A DNA stretch of 64,000 nt from Enhygromyxa salina (GTDB taxonomy: Bacteria > Myxococcota_A > Polyangia > Nannocystales > Nannocystaceae): assembly GCF_002994635.1 (NCBI RefSeq), contig NZ_PVNL01000135.1, forward strand, positions 1 to 64,000, given 5' to 3'. Under the pieces are notes generated by a model. That model had not been told where the DNA came from. It worked only from the letters and a program-made list of their open reading frames with translations, and ran no database searches. Position numbers and translations under genes: made by a program. Below, one piece after another: positions 38,368 through 47,601 of this stretch. The first letter of the stretch is position 1, and every line of letters begins with the position of its first letter.

Positions 38368-40248
38368 TCAGTCCTGGTCCTCGACGAGGTTGCCGAGTTG
38401 CATGAGGCGTGCGCGGAGCAAGCGGCGACCGTGCTCGTCGATCGCGTCAAACAATCCCTCGCCAGCGCCGGGCCGCCAGGCCAGGTTTTCGTCGAGCGCG
38501 GGCTGACCGAGCGCCGCGCGGGTGAGCTGGTGGAAGCGCTCAAAGGCTTCGATGTCGGGATCACTGTCGTCAACAGCGGCCGCTCGCGCGTCCTCGAACT
38601 GCGCGCGCGCACCCTCGAAGCGACCGAGCATGGTGAGCACGACCGACACCTCGAGGTCGGCGCCCACGAGCAACGGATAGCGGCGGGTCTTTGCGACGCG
38701 GGCAGGATCGTCGAGGTAGATGAGCGCGAGGTTGGGGGTCACGTACGCGCCCGCGGCGAGGCCGAGGAGCCGCGCGATGACGAGGAACTGAGGGTCGTGG
38801 ATGCCCAGCTGGTCGGCCGCCGAGCGCATCACCTCGTCCATGAGCTCGCGCAAACCGGGCGACGCGTGGTCCCCCATGACGACCAACTGCATTGCCACGA
38901 AACGGCGAGTCATGGGGACTTCCCAACCACTGTTGGTCCCAACCGCGAACAACGCGTCGACCCCTTCGTCGATCGTGGGCGCATCGATTGGACCACGCAG
39001 GAGCGCTCGAGCTGCGGCTGAGTTCTCGCCCCACTCATGGTTTGCCCAGCTCTGCGAGCCCGGTGAAAAGTCGAGGTCCCATCGGGCCTTCCAGCGCTCG
39101 ACGATGTCATGTTGACCCATCCTCGACGCCCACCCGAGCAGCGCCGTTTTCTGCGCGGCGTCGGCACCAACTCGCAGCCAGTGCTCGCATTCGAACCCTG
39201 CCCATGCGGCGCGACCCCGCTCAGCCCACGTCTTGCGCGTGCGCTCGAGCGCCGCAAAGATCGCCTGCTCGTGCCGAGACCAAGGCCGCTCAGCCGGGTC
39301 GGGATCACTCCGCATGCGTCGCACCAGGTCACGCCGCCACGCGTCGACCACCGCCGAATCATGGAGCGTCCGAAGCTCCGGCCCGATCGCTCGCAGCAAC
39401 CCCACACGCTCGATCGTCTCTGGGTCCGACTTGACCCGTGCGAACGCGCCGGGCTCGAACTCGGCGATCGCCGCGTCCCACAGGCTCCCGGCCTGCGCGA
39501 CCGCTTCGTCGAGCTCGAGCTGATCCGAGCAGACCGGAAACCACCCCGGCGCGCCGATCCGCGGGTTGTCGAGCACGTGCTTCCCGGCGTGGCGGGCCTC
39601 CGCGATCGCCCACCGCACCCGCCACAGCGAGGTCGCCGTCGCCACCCCTCGCCAAATTACCCCTCGCCGAGGCTCAGCTTGCAACGCCTCGACCAGGCTC
39701 GAGTAGCCCTGGGTCGGATCCAACTCCAACCACTCCCCGGCGCTCGGTATCTGCCCCAACGCCAACTCCAACCCCGCCCCCGTCCACGCGACCCCAGGCC
39801 ACCACCGCAACCCTTGCTCGATCCCGCGCACCGCGAACTCCGGCACGCCCACCGGACAGCGCACGAAGTGAGAAGCCCAGTCGTGCAGGTCCGGCGCATA
39901 TCGCTTGAACTGGTTCGCCAGCTCGCCCTCCGCCCACATCACCACCCGCAAAGATCGCTGGGCGAACACCGGCCGGTTGAGGTTGAGCGAGTCGAGATGC
40001 TCGCGCCGGAGCACGAACAGCACCAAGCTTCCGGGCGCCTGATTCAGCATCAGCGCCGGGTCATCGGTGAACACGAACCCCGGCTCGAGCTCGTCGAGCA
40101 GCACCGCTAGCTCACGCAGCCGTGCCCGCTGTGCGTCGCGGACCAAGATGATCACCCCAGCGCGCCCGAGGTGCAGCCAGCGACGCAGCTCGTTCAGCCA
40201 GGCTTCGGCAGCTTGGCTTTGAGCAGCAGTGGGTGGGGGAGATACCAT
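38368..40248 (-). CDS. Unrecognised 626-aa protein, partner of the adjacent AAA+ fragment
   Basis: Not recognised as a named family. From ATG 40248 it has an N-terminal alpha/beta domain of ~160 residues (GRAGVIILVRDAQRARLREL, SLVLFVLRREHLDSLNLN, QRSLRVVMWAEGELANQF) and then ~450 residues of Trp- and Ala-rich helices that look like TPR/HEAT-type repeats. No signal or membrane segment is seen. It overlaps the 3' end of the AAA+ fragment gene by 55 bp in another frame, which suggests translational coupling. The alpha/beta plus helical-repeat layout next to an AAA+ protein resembles STAND-like conflict or signalling pairs, but this is speculation. Confidence 0.6.
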   Translation of the reverse strand: MVSPPPTAAQSQAAEAWLNELRRWLHLGRAGVIILVRDAQRARLRELAVLLDELEPGFVFTDDPALMLNQAPGSLVLFVLRREHLDSLNLNRPVFAQRSLRVVMWAEGELANQFKRYAPDLHDWASHFVRCPVGVPEFAVRGIEQGLRWWPGVAWTGAGLELALGQIPSAGEWLELDPTQGYSSLVEALQAEPRRGVIWRGVATATSLWRVRWAIAEARHAGKHVLDNPRIGAPGWFPVCSDQLELDEAVAQAGSLWDAAIAEFEPGAFARVKSDPETIERVGLLRAIGPELRTLHDSAVVDAWRRDLVRRMRSDPDPAERPWSRHEQAIFAALERTRKTWAERGRAAWAGFECEHWLRVGADAAQKTALLGWASRMGQHDIVERWKARWDLDFSPGSQSWANHEWGENSAAARALLRGPIDAPTIDEGVDALFAVGTNSGWEVPMTRRFVAMQLVVMGDHASPGLRELMDEVMRSAADQLGIHDPQFLVIARLLGLAAGAYVTPNLALIYLDDPARVAKTRRYPLLVGADLEVSVVLTMLGRFEGARAQFEDARAAAVDDSDPDIEAFERFHQLTRAALGQPALDENLAWRPGAGEGLFDAIDEHGRRLLRARLMQLGNLVEDQD

Positions 40249-40742
40249 TCGCTCTCGTTCGGATACGGGAGGATCAGACACAAGTCGAGCATCTCCTCGA
40301 CGAGGTCGTTGTTGGGCAGCTCGCTGGGGTCGCGGAGGAGCTCGCGCAGGACGTTCAGGTGGGCCTTGGTCAGGCCAGCCTCCGTCTCCTCGCGCATGCG
40401 ATCGATCGTCTGATTGACCACCTGCTCGTCGGCCTGCGGCAGGCTGCGATCCCATGCAGGCCCGGCCAGCTCGCGTACCAGCCGGACGAACTCGCGGAGG
40501 CGGCCGCCGGAGTAGTACGCGAGCTTGTGCAGGAAGGCCGCCGGGATCAGCTCGCTCGGCAGGTCAGTCGTGCGGCGCCGATAAACCTCGATGCACAGCG
40601 TGACCCCTGGGCCGCCAGGCTCCCAGCTCCAAAGATCCTCGCGGTTCACAACTGGCGCGTTGGTCAGGATCTTGGTCGTGAACTTGCGGACGTGCTTGCG
40701 CAGTGACCCCCAGTCCTGCTCAGGCGTGTGTGACGCGACCAC
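40194..40742 (-). CDS. C-terminal part of an AAA+ ATPase, lacking the P-loop
   Basis: A 182-aa protein whose sequence corresponds to the lid of AAA+ ATPases (LAYYSGGRLREFVRLVREL) followed by a winged-helix-like end (LLRDPSEL ... ESEWYLPHPLLLKAKL). No Walker A or B is present. The frame begins just after an in-frame TAG, and the kinase gene ends 20 bp upstream, so the missing N-terminal half is not nearby. It is either a stand-alone lid/winged-helix adaptor or a truncated gene. GTG 40742 is the first available start. It overlaps the next gene by 55 bp. Confidence 0.55.
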   Translation of the reverse strand: MVASHTPEQDWGSLRKHVRKFTTKILTNAPVVNREDLWSWEPGGPGVTLCIEVYRRRTTDLPSELIPAAFLHKLAYYSGGRLREFVRLVRELAGPAWDRSLPQADEQVVNQTIDRMREETEAGLTKAHLNVLRELLRDPSELPNNDLVEEMLDLCLILPYPNESEWYLPHPLLLKAKLPKPG

Positions 40743-40762
40743 GGGTCCCGTCTACCCCCGAC

Positions 40763-41869
40763 CTACCGGGGCTTCGACGGCACCCGCGACGCCATGGCTT
40801 CGGCGACCATCCGCGACAGCTCCTGCCGCGACTTCTCGGCCGCGCCCGCCTCCGGCGACTGGCTCAGCCGCTGCAGCACCTTGTACGCGTGCGGATAGCG
40901 GCGCTCGGGGTCGCGGTCCAGGTTCCGCCGCAGCACCTCCGACAGCTTGGACGACAAGCCCGAGACCCGGCGGCTCGAGTGCGAGATGTCGAACCGGACG
41001 ATCTCGTCCATGGTCTCGAGCTCGTTGCCGGCGGTGAAGCAGCGCTCGCCCCGAAGGATCTCCCACAGGATCACCGCGAGCGAGAACAGGTCGCTCTTGA
41101 CGGTGGCCTTGCCGCTGCCGGTCACCCGCTCGGGCGCCTTGTAGGCCACGTGTCCGGCGTCGGCCGAGCTGAACTCGGGCGCCAACCACTTGCTGGTCGC
41201 CGAGCCGAAGTCGCCCAGGATCACGTCGCCGTCGAGCGAGAGGTAGACGTTGGCCGGGCACAGATCCCGGTGCAGGACGTCGAGGTCCTCGAAGCCGTCC
41301 CCGCTCCCGTCGTCCCCGTCGTCGTCGTCGTCATCGTCGTCACTCGCGGACTTGCCTGGGGACTTACTTGCAGACTTGGCTGCGGGCGGGCCCTCGGGGG
41401 CTTGCTCGCCCTCGCCCTCGCCCTCGCCCTCGCCCTCGGGCTCGGTGTCGGTCGAGACCTCGAAGGTGTGGACGTAACGCAGCGCGTCAGCGAGCTGCCC
41501 CAAAATATAGACGGCGAGCTCCTTGCTCAGCGGCCGCGGCTCGCCCATGTCGTGTCCGAGCAGCACGCCCAGATCGACCCCCGGGATGTAGTCCATCACG
41601 AAGAAGTCGACGCCGGTCCGGGTGCCCGCGGCGCGCAGGCTGGGGATCCCCGGGTGACTGAAGCTGCGCAGCAGGTTGGCCTCGTGGGCGAATTGCGCCT
41701 TGAGCACCGAGTACACCTCGCCGTCGCCGGGCATCAGGACCTTGGCCAGGGCGGTGGCCGGCGCGTCCTCCGGGGCGCTGTCGGGGCGCGCGAGAAAACA
41801 GCGGGTGATCGAGCTCAGCGTGGGGACGGGCTCGAGCAAGCGATAGCCGCCGAGGCTGTGGAGCTCCAT
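40763..41869 (-). CDS. Atypical Ser/Thr protein kinase with acidic low-complexity insertion
   Basis: A 368-aa kinase domain protein. The ATP-binding Lys is probably K43 (ATALAKVLM), but the glycine-rich loop is not recognisable (EPVPTLSSITRCF). The catalytic loop is HRDLCPANV, with Cys in the place of the usual Lys. DFGSA and YKAPERV are present. Residues about 136-196, just before the HRD motif, are an insertion of Glu-Gly repeats, Lys/Ser and an Asp8 run. ATG 41869 gives an N-terminus at the kinase domain; the frame continues upstream to 41935. Weak or regulated activity, or a pseudokinase, is possible. No membrane segment was found. Confidence 0.8.
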   Translation of the reverse strand: MELHSLGGYRLLEPVPTLSSITRCFLARPDSAPEDAPATALAKVLMPGDGEVYSVLKAQFAHEANLLRSFSHPGIPSLRAAGTRTGVDFFVMDYIPGVDLGVLLGHDMGEPRPLSKELAVYILGQLADALRYVHTFEVSTDTEPEGEGEGEGEGEQAPEGPPAAKSASKSPGKSASDDDDDDDDGDDGSGDGFEDLDVLHRDLCPANVYLSLDGDVILGDFGSATSKWLAPEFSSADAGHVAYKAPERVTGSGKATVKSDLFSLAVILWEILRGERCFTAGNELETMDEIVRFDISHSSRRVSGLSSKLSEVLRRNLDRDPERRYPHAYKVLQRLSQSPEAGAAEKSRQELSRMVAEAMASRVPSKPR

Positions 41870-42047
41870 GCGCCGAGTGTGCAGGGCACGGATCCGGCTG
41901 TCCAGCGTGGACGCGGCGGCCAGCGAGGGTCGCAACGACGGCCGAGACCGGGGTAGCCGAAGATCCCAAAAACGCCCATGGGGCCCAACTCAGCCGCGCC
42001 GCGGGCACTTCGGCACACCGCCGGCTTTGCTGCTACAACCGCCGGGC

Positions 42048-43502
42048 GTGTCCCCGACGGGCAACTTTTTTGCTGGCTCCAACCGAAGCAATTCCATCAG
42101 TTCGGAGCCAGACCGCGCCCCGGTCGTGATCCTGGGCGCGGGGCTGACCGGTCTGTGCGCGGCCTACCACCTCCAGGCTGCCCCGTTCTTGTTGGTCGAG
42201 CAGCACAGCCAAGTTGGCGGTCACGCCCGCAGCCATCGCGAGCAAGGGCACACCTTCGACGTCACCGGGCACTGGCTGCACCTGCGAGACGATCGCAGCA
42301 AGGCGCTGCTGGCCGAGCTGTTTCCGAGCGAGCCCGGGCAGGGGTCGGCGTGGGTCTCGGTCGAGCGCAAGACCAAGATCCACTCACATGGCGCCGAGCT
42401 CGAGTATCCGTTTCAGGCCAACCTCCACGGGCTGCCGCTCGACGTCGTGCAGGAGTGCCTGGTCGCCCTGGTCGAGGCGCGCGAGGCCGCGGCCCGCGGT
42501 GAGGCCTGGGCCACGGATCCCCGCAGCTTCGAGGCCTACGCGATCGCCAAGTTTGGCCGCGGCATCGCGCGTCACTTCTTCGTGCCCTACAACACCAAGC
42601 TGTGGGGTATGCACCCGGATCGGCTCGCGCCCGAGTGGGTCCGGCGGTTCGTGCCCGAGCCCGACGCGGCCCAGATCATCGCGGGCGCGATCGGGCTGCC
42701 GCAGACCGGGCTCGGCTACAACGTCAACTTCATGTACCCGCGGGCGGGGGGCATCGACGCGCTGCCCAACGCCCTGCGCGGTCGCATTCAAGCCCGCGAG
42801 CGCGCGGGTGAAGGCCAGCTGCGCACGCAGACCCAGGTCGAGGAGATCGAGCCCAGCACCGGGCGGGTCAAGCTGTCGAGCGCGCCCGACTGGATCGACT
42901 ACCGGGCGCTGATCTCCAGCATCCCGCTGCCCGAGCTGATCGCGAGGATTCCGGAGGCCCCGCCCGAGGTCCGCGAGGCCGCGGCCGCGCTGCGCTGGGT
43001 CCGGTGGCGGTACCTCGACGTCGCGACCACGCGGCCGATCCCCGCCGACTGGCACTGGGTCTATGTGCCCGAGCTGCGGTTCGACTTCTTTCGGGTCGGC
43101 GCCTACTCCAACGCCGTCGCGAGCATGGCACCGCCCGACGCCGCGTCGCTGTACGTCGAGCTGAGCGAGCGCGAGCGCGAGCCCGACCTCGCCCAGGTCG
43201 CCCAGCAGCTGGTCGAGATCGGCGCGCTCGCCAGCGTGGAGCACATCCGCTTCGCTCGCACCCGCGACGTCGAGTACGCCTACGTGGTGTTCGACGAAGA
43301 CCACGGCCCCGCGACCGCCACGATCAGCGCCTGGCTCGAGCGGGTCGGCATCCGCTCGTGCGGGCGCTACGGCGCGTGGATCTACAACTCCATGGAAGAC
43401 AGCATGCTCTCGGGTCTCGCCGCCGCGCAGTGGGCCGACGGCCACACCCGGGCGGCGGCGGCCACAGAAGCGGTCGCGCGCCGCGAAGGCACACGCACAT
43501 GA
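42048..43502 (+). CDS. FAD-dependent amine-oxidase/UDP-galactopyranose-mutase-like protein
   Basis: A 484-aa flavoprotein. The Rossmann motif VVILGAGLTGLCAAYHLQ is followed by the acidic VEQHSQVGGHARS. Blocks HFFVPYNTKLWGMHPDRL and YPRAGGIDALPNAL are shared with protoporphyrinogen-oxidase-like and UDP-galactopyranose-mutase-like enzymes that occur in polysaccharide loci. The ending GIRSCGRYGAWIYNSMED matches the C-terminal FAD contact. Starts at GTG 42048. Its stop overlaps the glycosyltransferase ATG by 3 bp, so they form an operon with the deacetylase. A role in nucleotide-sugar or lipid-linked-sugar modification is inferred from the context. The substrate is unknown. Confidence 0.8.
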   Translation: MSPTGNFFAGSNRSNSISSEPDRAPVVILGAGLTGLCAAYHLQAAPFLLVEQHSQVGGHARSHREQGHTFDVTGHWLHLRDDRSKALLAELFPSEPGQGSAWVSVERKTKIHSHGAELEYPFQANLHGLPLDVVQECLVALVEAREAAARGEAWATDPRSFEAYAIAKFGRGIARHFFVPYNTKLWGMHPDRLAPEWVRRFVPEPDAAQIIAGAIGLPQTGLGYNVNFMYPRAGGIDALPNALRGRIQARERAGEGQLRTQTQVEEIEPSTGRVKLSSAPDWIDYRALISSIPLPELIARIPEAPPEVREAAAALRWVRWRYLDVATTRPIPADWHWVYVPELRFDFFRVGAYSNAVASMAPPDAASLYVELSEREREPDLAQVAQQLVEIGALASVEHIRFARTRDVEYAYVVFDEDHGPATATISAWLERVGIRSCGRYGAWIYNSMEDSMLSGLAAAQWADGHTRAAAATEAVARREGTRT

Positions 43503-44275
43503 CAGATCCAAGCGAAGATGGGACCGGGCCCGAGCTCAGCGTCGTGATCCCGATCTACAACGAGGAGTCGATCCTCGAGGCCAGCGTCACGCAGCTGTTC
43601 AGCGAGCTCGAGGCCGCCGGGTTGGACTTCGAGGTCGTGCTGGCCGAGAACGGCAGCTCCGACGCGACCGTCTCGATCGCCGAGCAGCTGGCCGAGCGCC
43701 ACGCGGGCCGGCTGCGGTGGTTCTCGTACCCCGAGCCCAACTACGGCGGAGCCCTGCGCGAGGCGATCTTTCGCGCGCGCGGCAAGTTCGTGATCTGCGA
43801 GGAGATCGACCTGTGCAACGTGGACTTCCACCTGCGCGCGCTCGAGCGCTTGCGTGAGGATCGGGCGGATCTGGTGATCGGCAGCAAGGCGATGGCCGGC
43901 GCCCACGACAAGCGCCCGCTGGCCCGTCGGACCGCGACCAAGGTCTACAACGGGCTGCTGCGGGTCAGCCTGGGCTTCTCGGGCACCGACACCCACGGGC
44001 TCAAGGCCCTGCGCCGGTCCGCCGTCGCTCCAATCGCCGCCCGCTGCATCGTCGACTACGACGTGTTCGCCTCGGAGCTGGTGATCCGCGCCGAGCGCGA
44101 GGGCCTGCGCGTGGTCGAGATCCCGGTCGAGATCGAGGAGAAGCGCGCGCCGTCGATCAACCTCGCGCGCCGGGTCCCGCGGGTGCTCGGCAACCTCGGC
44201 CGGCTCATGGTCTCGATCCACCTCGGCAAAGATCTCGCGGATCTCGGCCTCGACCCCCGCCGCAAGCGAAGCTGA
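43499..44275 (+). CDS. Family 2 glycosyltransferase (dolichyl-phosphate-sugar synthase-like)
   Basis: A 258-aa cytosolic GT-A enzyme. The N-terminal nucleotide-sugar motif LSVVIPIYNEESILE is clear, followed by DFEVVLAENGSSDAT and NYGGALREAIFRARGKFV. The usual DXD is represented by EEIDL. No C-terminal transmembrane pair is seen, unlike ArnC. It resembles DPM1-type polyprenyl-phosphate sugar synthases, which would supply donors to GT-C enzymes such as those at 15.4 and 57 kb. ATGA overlap with the FAD gene; the deacetylase gene follows after 14 bp. Confidence 0.85.
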   Translation: MTDPSEDGTGPELSVVIPIYNEESILEASVTQLFSELEAAGLDFEVVLAENGSSDATVSIAEQLAERHAGRLRWFSYPEPNYGGALREAIFRARGKFVICEEIDLCNVDFHLRALERLREDRADLVIGSKAMAGAHDKRPLARRTATKVYNGLLRVSLGFSGTDTHGLKALRRSAVAPIAARCIVDYDVFASELVIRAEREGLRVVEIPVEIEEKRAPSINLARRVPRVLGNLGRLMVSIHLGKDLADLGLDPRRKRS

Positions 44276-44289
44276 TAGGCTAGAACGAC

Positions 44290-45207
44290 GTGTCGACCAT
44301 TGTCAGCTTGGATCTCGACGATCTCGCCTGTTACCACGCGATCCACGGGCTCGATGAGCCGGGGCCGGACACCGCATCGCTCGCGCTCGAGCGGTGGTTG
44401 CCGCGGTTCCTGGACGTGTTCAAGCAGCTCGATGTCCGCGCGACGATCTTCGTGATCGGCCGCGACCTCGAGCGCGACCTCGCGACCGGCGGGCGCGGGG
44501 CCGCGGTGCTGCTGAGGGCCCTCGATGAGGGCCACGAGCTCGCCAACCATTCGTACTCGCACGCCTACGAGCTGCATCGCTGGTCGGCCGCCGAGATCGC
44601 GGATGACCTGCGCCGCTGCGACACGCTGCTGCGCGGACTCGGGGCCAGGCCCATGGGGTTCCGCGCGCCCGGCTACACCCACGATCGCACCATGCTGATG
44701 CAGGTCAGCGCGCTCGGCTACGCCTACGACAGCTCGCTGCTGCCCTCGCCCACCTACTACCTGGGCAAGCTCGGCGTGCTTGGGCTGCGCCGGCTGCTCG
44801 GCCGCCGCTCGGCCTCCCAGACCGACGGCGCGCGCAGCTTCGTGGGCCCGACGACCGTGCACTATCTGCCCGAGCACGGCCTGTGGGAGGTCCCGATCTC
44901 GGTCAGCCGCGCGCTGCGGGTGCCGCTGATCGGCACGTTCTTGCTGGGCGACACGGCGCCCATGATGTCGCGGCCGCAGGTCGCGTTGCTGCGCAACGAA
45001 GCCGCAAAGACCCGCCATTTGCATCTCGAATTGCACGCGATCGATCTCGCCGATCCCGAGGTCGACGGATTGGACCCGGCGCTGGTGGCCAAGCAGCGCG
45101 AGCTCTCGACCCCGCTCGAGCGCCGTCTCGAGCGACTTGGCAAGCTGTTCGAGCAGCGCGGCGTCGGCGTCCCGATCGCCCGCGCGATGGCTCGCCACCT
45201 GAGGTGA
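44290..45207 (+). CDS. Polysaccharide deacetylase (NodB-like, CE4)
   Basis: A 305-aa protein with the NodB homology domain: motif 1 SLDLDDL, metal-binding HSYSH within HELANHSYSHAYELHRW, and motif 3 GFRAPGYTHD. A later DSSLLPSPTYY block and LHLELHAIDL match the PuuE/DUF3473-like branch of the family. No signal peptide was found, so it may act in the cytosol on lipid-linked or nucleotide sugars. Starts at GTG 44290. Third gene of the FAD-GT2-deacetylase operon, which suggests synthesis of a deacetylated glycan or glycolipid. Confidence 0.85.
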   Translation: MSTIVSLDLDDLACYHAIHGLDEPGPDTASLALERWLPRFLDVFKQLDVRATIFVIGRDLERDLATGGRGAAVLLRALDEGHELANHSYSHAYELHRWSAAEIADDLRRCDTLLRGLGARPMGFRAPGYTHDRTMLMQVSALGYAYDSSLLPSPTYYLGKLGVLGLRRLLGRRSASQTDGARSFVGPTTVHYLPEHGLWEVPISVSRALRVPLIGTFLLGDTAPMMSRPQVALLRNEAAKTRHLHLELHAIDLADPEVDGLDPALVAKQRELSTPLERRLERLGKLFEQRGVGVPIARAMARHLR

Positions 45208-45316
45208 TCAGCTCGAAGTGGCCCGCCCGCGACGCCGCTGCGGACGGGCGCGCGCGTCACGACGACGGTAAATCTATGCGCTGGACGTCGGCATATTCGG
45301 CTCCAATGCTCGAGTG

Positions 45317-46648
45317 ATGGATGTCAGGAATTGGCCCGCGCTCGCTGCCGTCGTGGTCGCACTAGGTAGCTTTGCATGTGGTCCCAGGCCGACCGGCGTC
45401 GACCACACCGACGACGGGATCGGCTCGGGGATCAGCAGCCTGGGCACCGACGACAACACGTTTGCGACCTCCGACGATGGCTCGATCAGACTCGACCTCG
45501 AGCAGTTCGACTCCCCGCTCGGCGGAGACTGCCCCGATGGCACCAACATTGGCGGCCTCGCGGGCGAGACGCTTCACCACATTTGGATCTCCAACTCGCC
45601 CGAGGGCACGGTCTCCAAGATCAACACCGAGACCGGGATCGAAGAGGCGCGCTACCTCGCCGGTCCCGACGACGCCGATCCATCACGGACCTCGGTGAAC
45701 TTGCTCGGTGACGCCGTCGTGGTCGACCGCGCGGGAGGGATCGCCAAGATCGCCGTGATCGAGGAGCGCTGCGTCGACCTCGACGACGACGGCGAGATCG
45801 ACACGTCGAAGGGCCCCAACGACGTGCTCGCGTGGGGCAGCGACGAGTGCGTGCTGTGGCACGTGCCGCTCCCGAGCGGCGGTTCGGTCCCCAACCAGTT
45901 TGGGCCGCGGCCGGTCGCCTGGGAGGGGATCGGTCTCCCCGGTGACTGCACGAAGCCGCGCGTGTGGGTGGGCTGGCGCGACGCCACCACCGGCTTCTTC
46001 CGCCGCCTCGACGGTGAGACCGGCGCCGAGCTCGACGCGGTCAGCGTGCCCTGGCCCGGCAACAAGTGGGGGCCCTACGGCGGCGCGACCAACAAGCAGG
46101 GCGACTTTTGGGTGCTGGGCTGGCAGTACGGCCCGCTGGTCCGGATCGACAGCGACGATTTGACCACCGACGTCCACGAGATCCCCGAGCCGCCGACCGG
46201 GGAGCAGTGGACCTACGGCATGGCGCTGGACGCCGACGGGCACCCCTGGATCGCGGGCGCAAACACGGTCTACCACTTCGACCCGAGCACCGAGGACTGG
46301 GACTTCATCGATGTCCCGGGCGCGAGCTTTCGCGGCATGATGATCGACGCGGACGGGCGCGGGTGGCTGGCCAACAATGGCAGCTCGCTGCTCGTCGAGA
46401 TTGACACGATCACCAGGACCGTCGCGCACCCTGCGATTCCGCTGCCGGGCGCGGTGGTCCCGGTTGGGATCAGCATCGACAGTGAAGGCGCGGTCTGGGT
46501 GGTGGATGAGGGGACGAGCACGGCCTTCAAGGTCGACCCAGACACGTATCAAACCTTGCTCACGGTGACCGGGCTCAACTCGCCGTATACCTACTCCGAC
46601 ATGACCGGGGCGGCGCTCGGGTTGGTCAGCTTTCCGCCTACTGGGTGA
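45317..46648 (+). CDS. Beta-propeller lipoprotein (virginiamycin-B-lyase/SMP-30-like repeats)
   Basis: A 443-aa secreted lipoprotein: hydrophobic leader, lipobox GSFAC and a Thr/Asp/Gly linker. It then has repeated blades such as HHIWISNSPEGTVSKINTETG, GDFWVLGWQYGPLVRIDSDD, GHPWIAGANTVYHFDPST, GRGWLANNGSSLLVEIDT and GAVWVVDEGTSTAFKVD. This regular '[GD]xxW[VL].N.....V..ID' pattern is typical of Vgb-like propellers. Enzymatic function cannot be claimed, since most such proteins are binding or structural. GTG at 45314 is an equally possible start one codon upstream. Confidence 0.82.
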   Translation: MDVRNWPALAAVVVALGSFACGPRPTGVDHTDDGIGSGISSLGTDDNTFATSDDGSIRLDLEQFDSPLGGDCPDGTNIGGLAGETLHHIWISNSPEGTVSKINTETGIEEARYLAGPDDADPSRTSVNLLGDAVVVDRAGGIAKIAVIEERCVDLDDDGEIDTSKGPNDVLAWGSDECVLWHVPLPSGGSVPNQFGPRPVAWEGIGLPGDCTKPRVWVGWRDATTGFFRRLDGETGAELDAVSVPWPGNKWGPYGGATNKQGDFWVLGWQYGPLVRIDSDDLTTDVHEIPEPPTGEQWTYGMALDADGHPWIAGANTVYHFDPSTEDWDFIDVPGASFRGMMIDADGRGWLANNGSSLLVEIDTITRTVAHPAIPLPGAVVPVGISIDSEGAVWVVDEGTSTAFKVDPDTYQTLLTVTGLNSPYTYSDMTGAALGLVSFPPTG

Positions 46649-46725
46649 CGCCTAGAGCGTAGGTTCGTGGCGTCTACTGAACTGGACTTGGCAACCATCG
46701 CTGCGCGCTGTAGTCAAGCGCGGTC

Positions 46726-47601
46726 GTGGAGTCCCCGATCGTCACAGCGCTCACTCGTCCTCTCGCCCCGCTCACGCTCGCCGCAACTGTCACGTTCGCG
46801 GCCGCGTGCAGTCGACCGCCGCCCCCAACCGCGCCGCTGCTCGGTGAGACCGACATCGTCGTCGGGACGCAGCTGCCGCTCGAGTCCAAGATCCTCGGCG
46901 AGACCCGGGCACTCAGCGTCTACCTGCCCCTGGGCTATGCGCAGCGAGACGAACAATTCCCAGTGCTCTACCTGATCGACGGCGGCGTCGAGCAGGACTT
47001 CTTGCCGGTCGCGGGCTTCGCCGCGCTCGCCACGTTGTCAGGCCAATACCGCGAGTTCATTGTCGTCGGAATCCAGACCAACGAGCGCAGCTATGAGCTG
47101 ACGACGCCATCGGAGCATCGCTACGACGTGAAGCTCATCCCCCACAACGGCGGCGCCGATGCGTTTCGCAGCTTCATCACCCAAGAGGTTCAGCCGCTCA
47201 TCAATGAGCGCTATCGAACGAGCGGTGAGGACACCGTGCTCGGCGAGTCGCTCGCAGGGTTGTTCATCGTCGACACCTTCTTGCGGGCCCCCGAGTCGTT
47301 CGACAACTACATCGCCGTGAGCCCCTCGCTGTGGTGGCGTGAGGCGGCGCTGGCGTTGTCAGCGGCCGAGCAGCTTCAGGCCGCGGGCTTCCCCGCCGAC
47401 CGCTCGCTGTATCTGAGCGCCGCGGACGAAGTGGACATCGGCGAGTCCCTGCGCCCGCTGATCGCGGCCCTCGACGCCCACGCCCCGGATGACCTGACGT
47501 GGTGGTTCGAGCCCATGCCCGACGAGCACCACCACACGATCTATCACCCCGCCACGCTTCGGGCGTTGCGCTTGATCTTTGCTGGCGAAACGCCGAGCTA
47601 G
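46726..47601 (+). CDS. Alpha/beta-hydrolase esterase, lipoprotein (esterase D/PF00756-like)
   Basis: A 291-aa lipoprotein with lipobox TFAAAC. The hydrolase domain starts TRALSVYLPLGYAQRDEQFPV; the nucleophile is S175 in GESLAG, the acid is probably in SAADEVD, and the His in DEHHHTIYHP. This layout matches the Fes/IroE/esterase-D family that hydrolyses enterobactin-like or other esters. Starts at GTG 46726. It is separated by 77 bp from the propeller lipoprotein and converges on the gene ending at 47639. The substrate is unknown. Confidence 0.85.
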   Translation: MESPIVTALTRPLAPLTLAATVTFAAACSRPPPPTAPLLGETDIVVGTQLPLESKILGETRALSVYLPLGYAQRDEQFPVLYLIDGGVEQDFLPVAGFAALATLSGQYREFIVVGIQTNERSYELTTPSEHRYDVKLIPHNGGADAFRSFITQEVQPLINERYRTSGEDTVLGESLAGLFIVDTFLRAPESFDNYIAVSPSLWWREAALALSAAEQLQAAGFPADRSLYLSAADEVDIGESLRPLIAALDAHAPDDLTWWFEPMPDEHHHTIYHPATLRALRLIFAGETPS

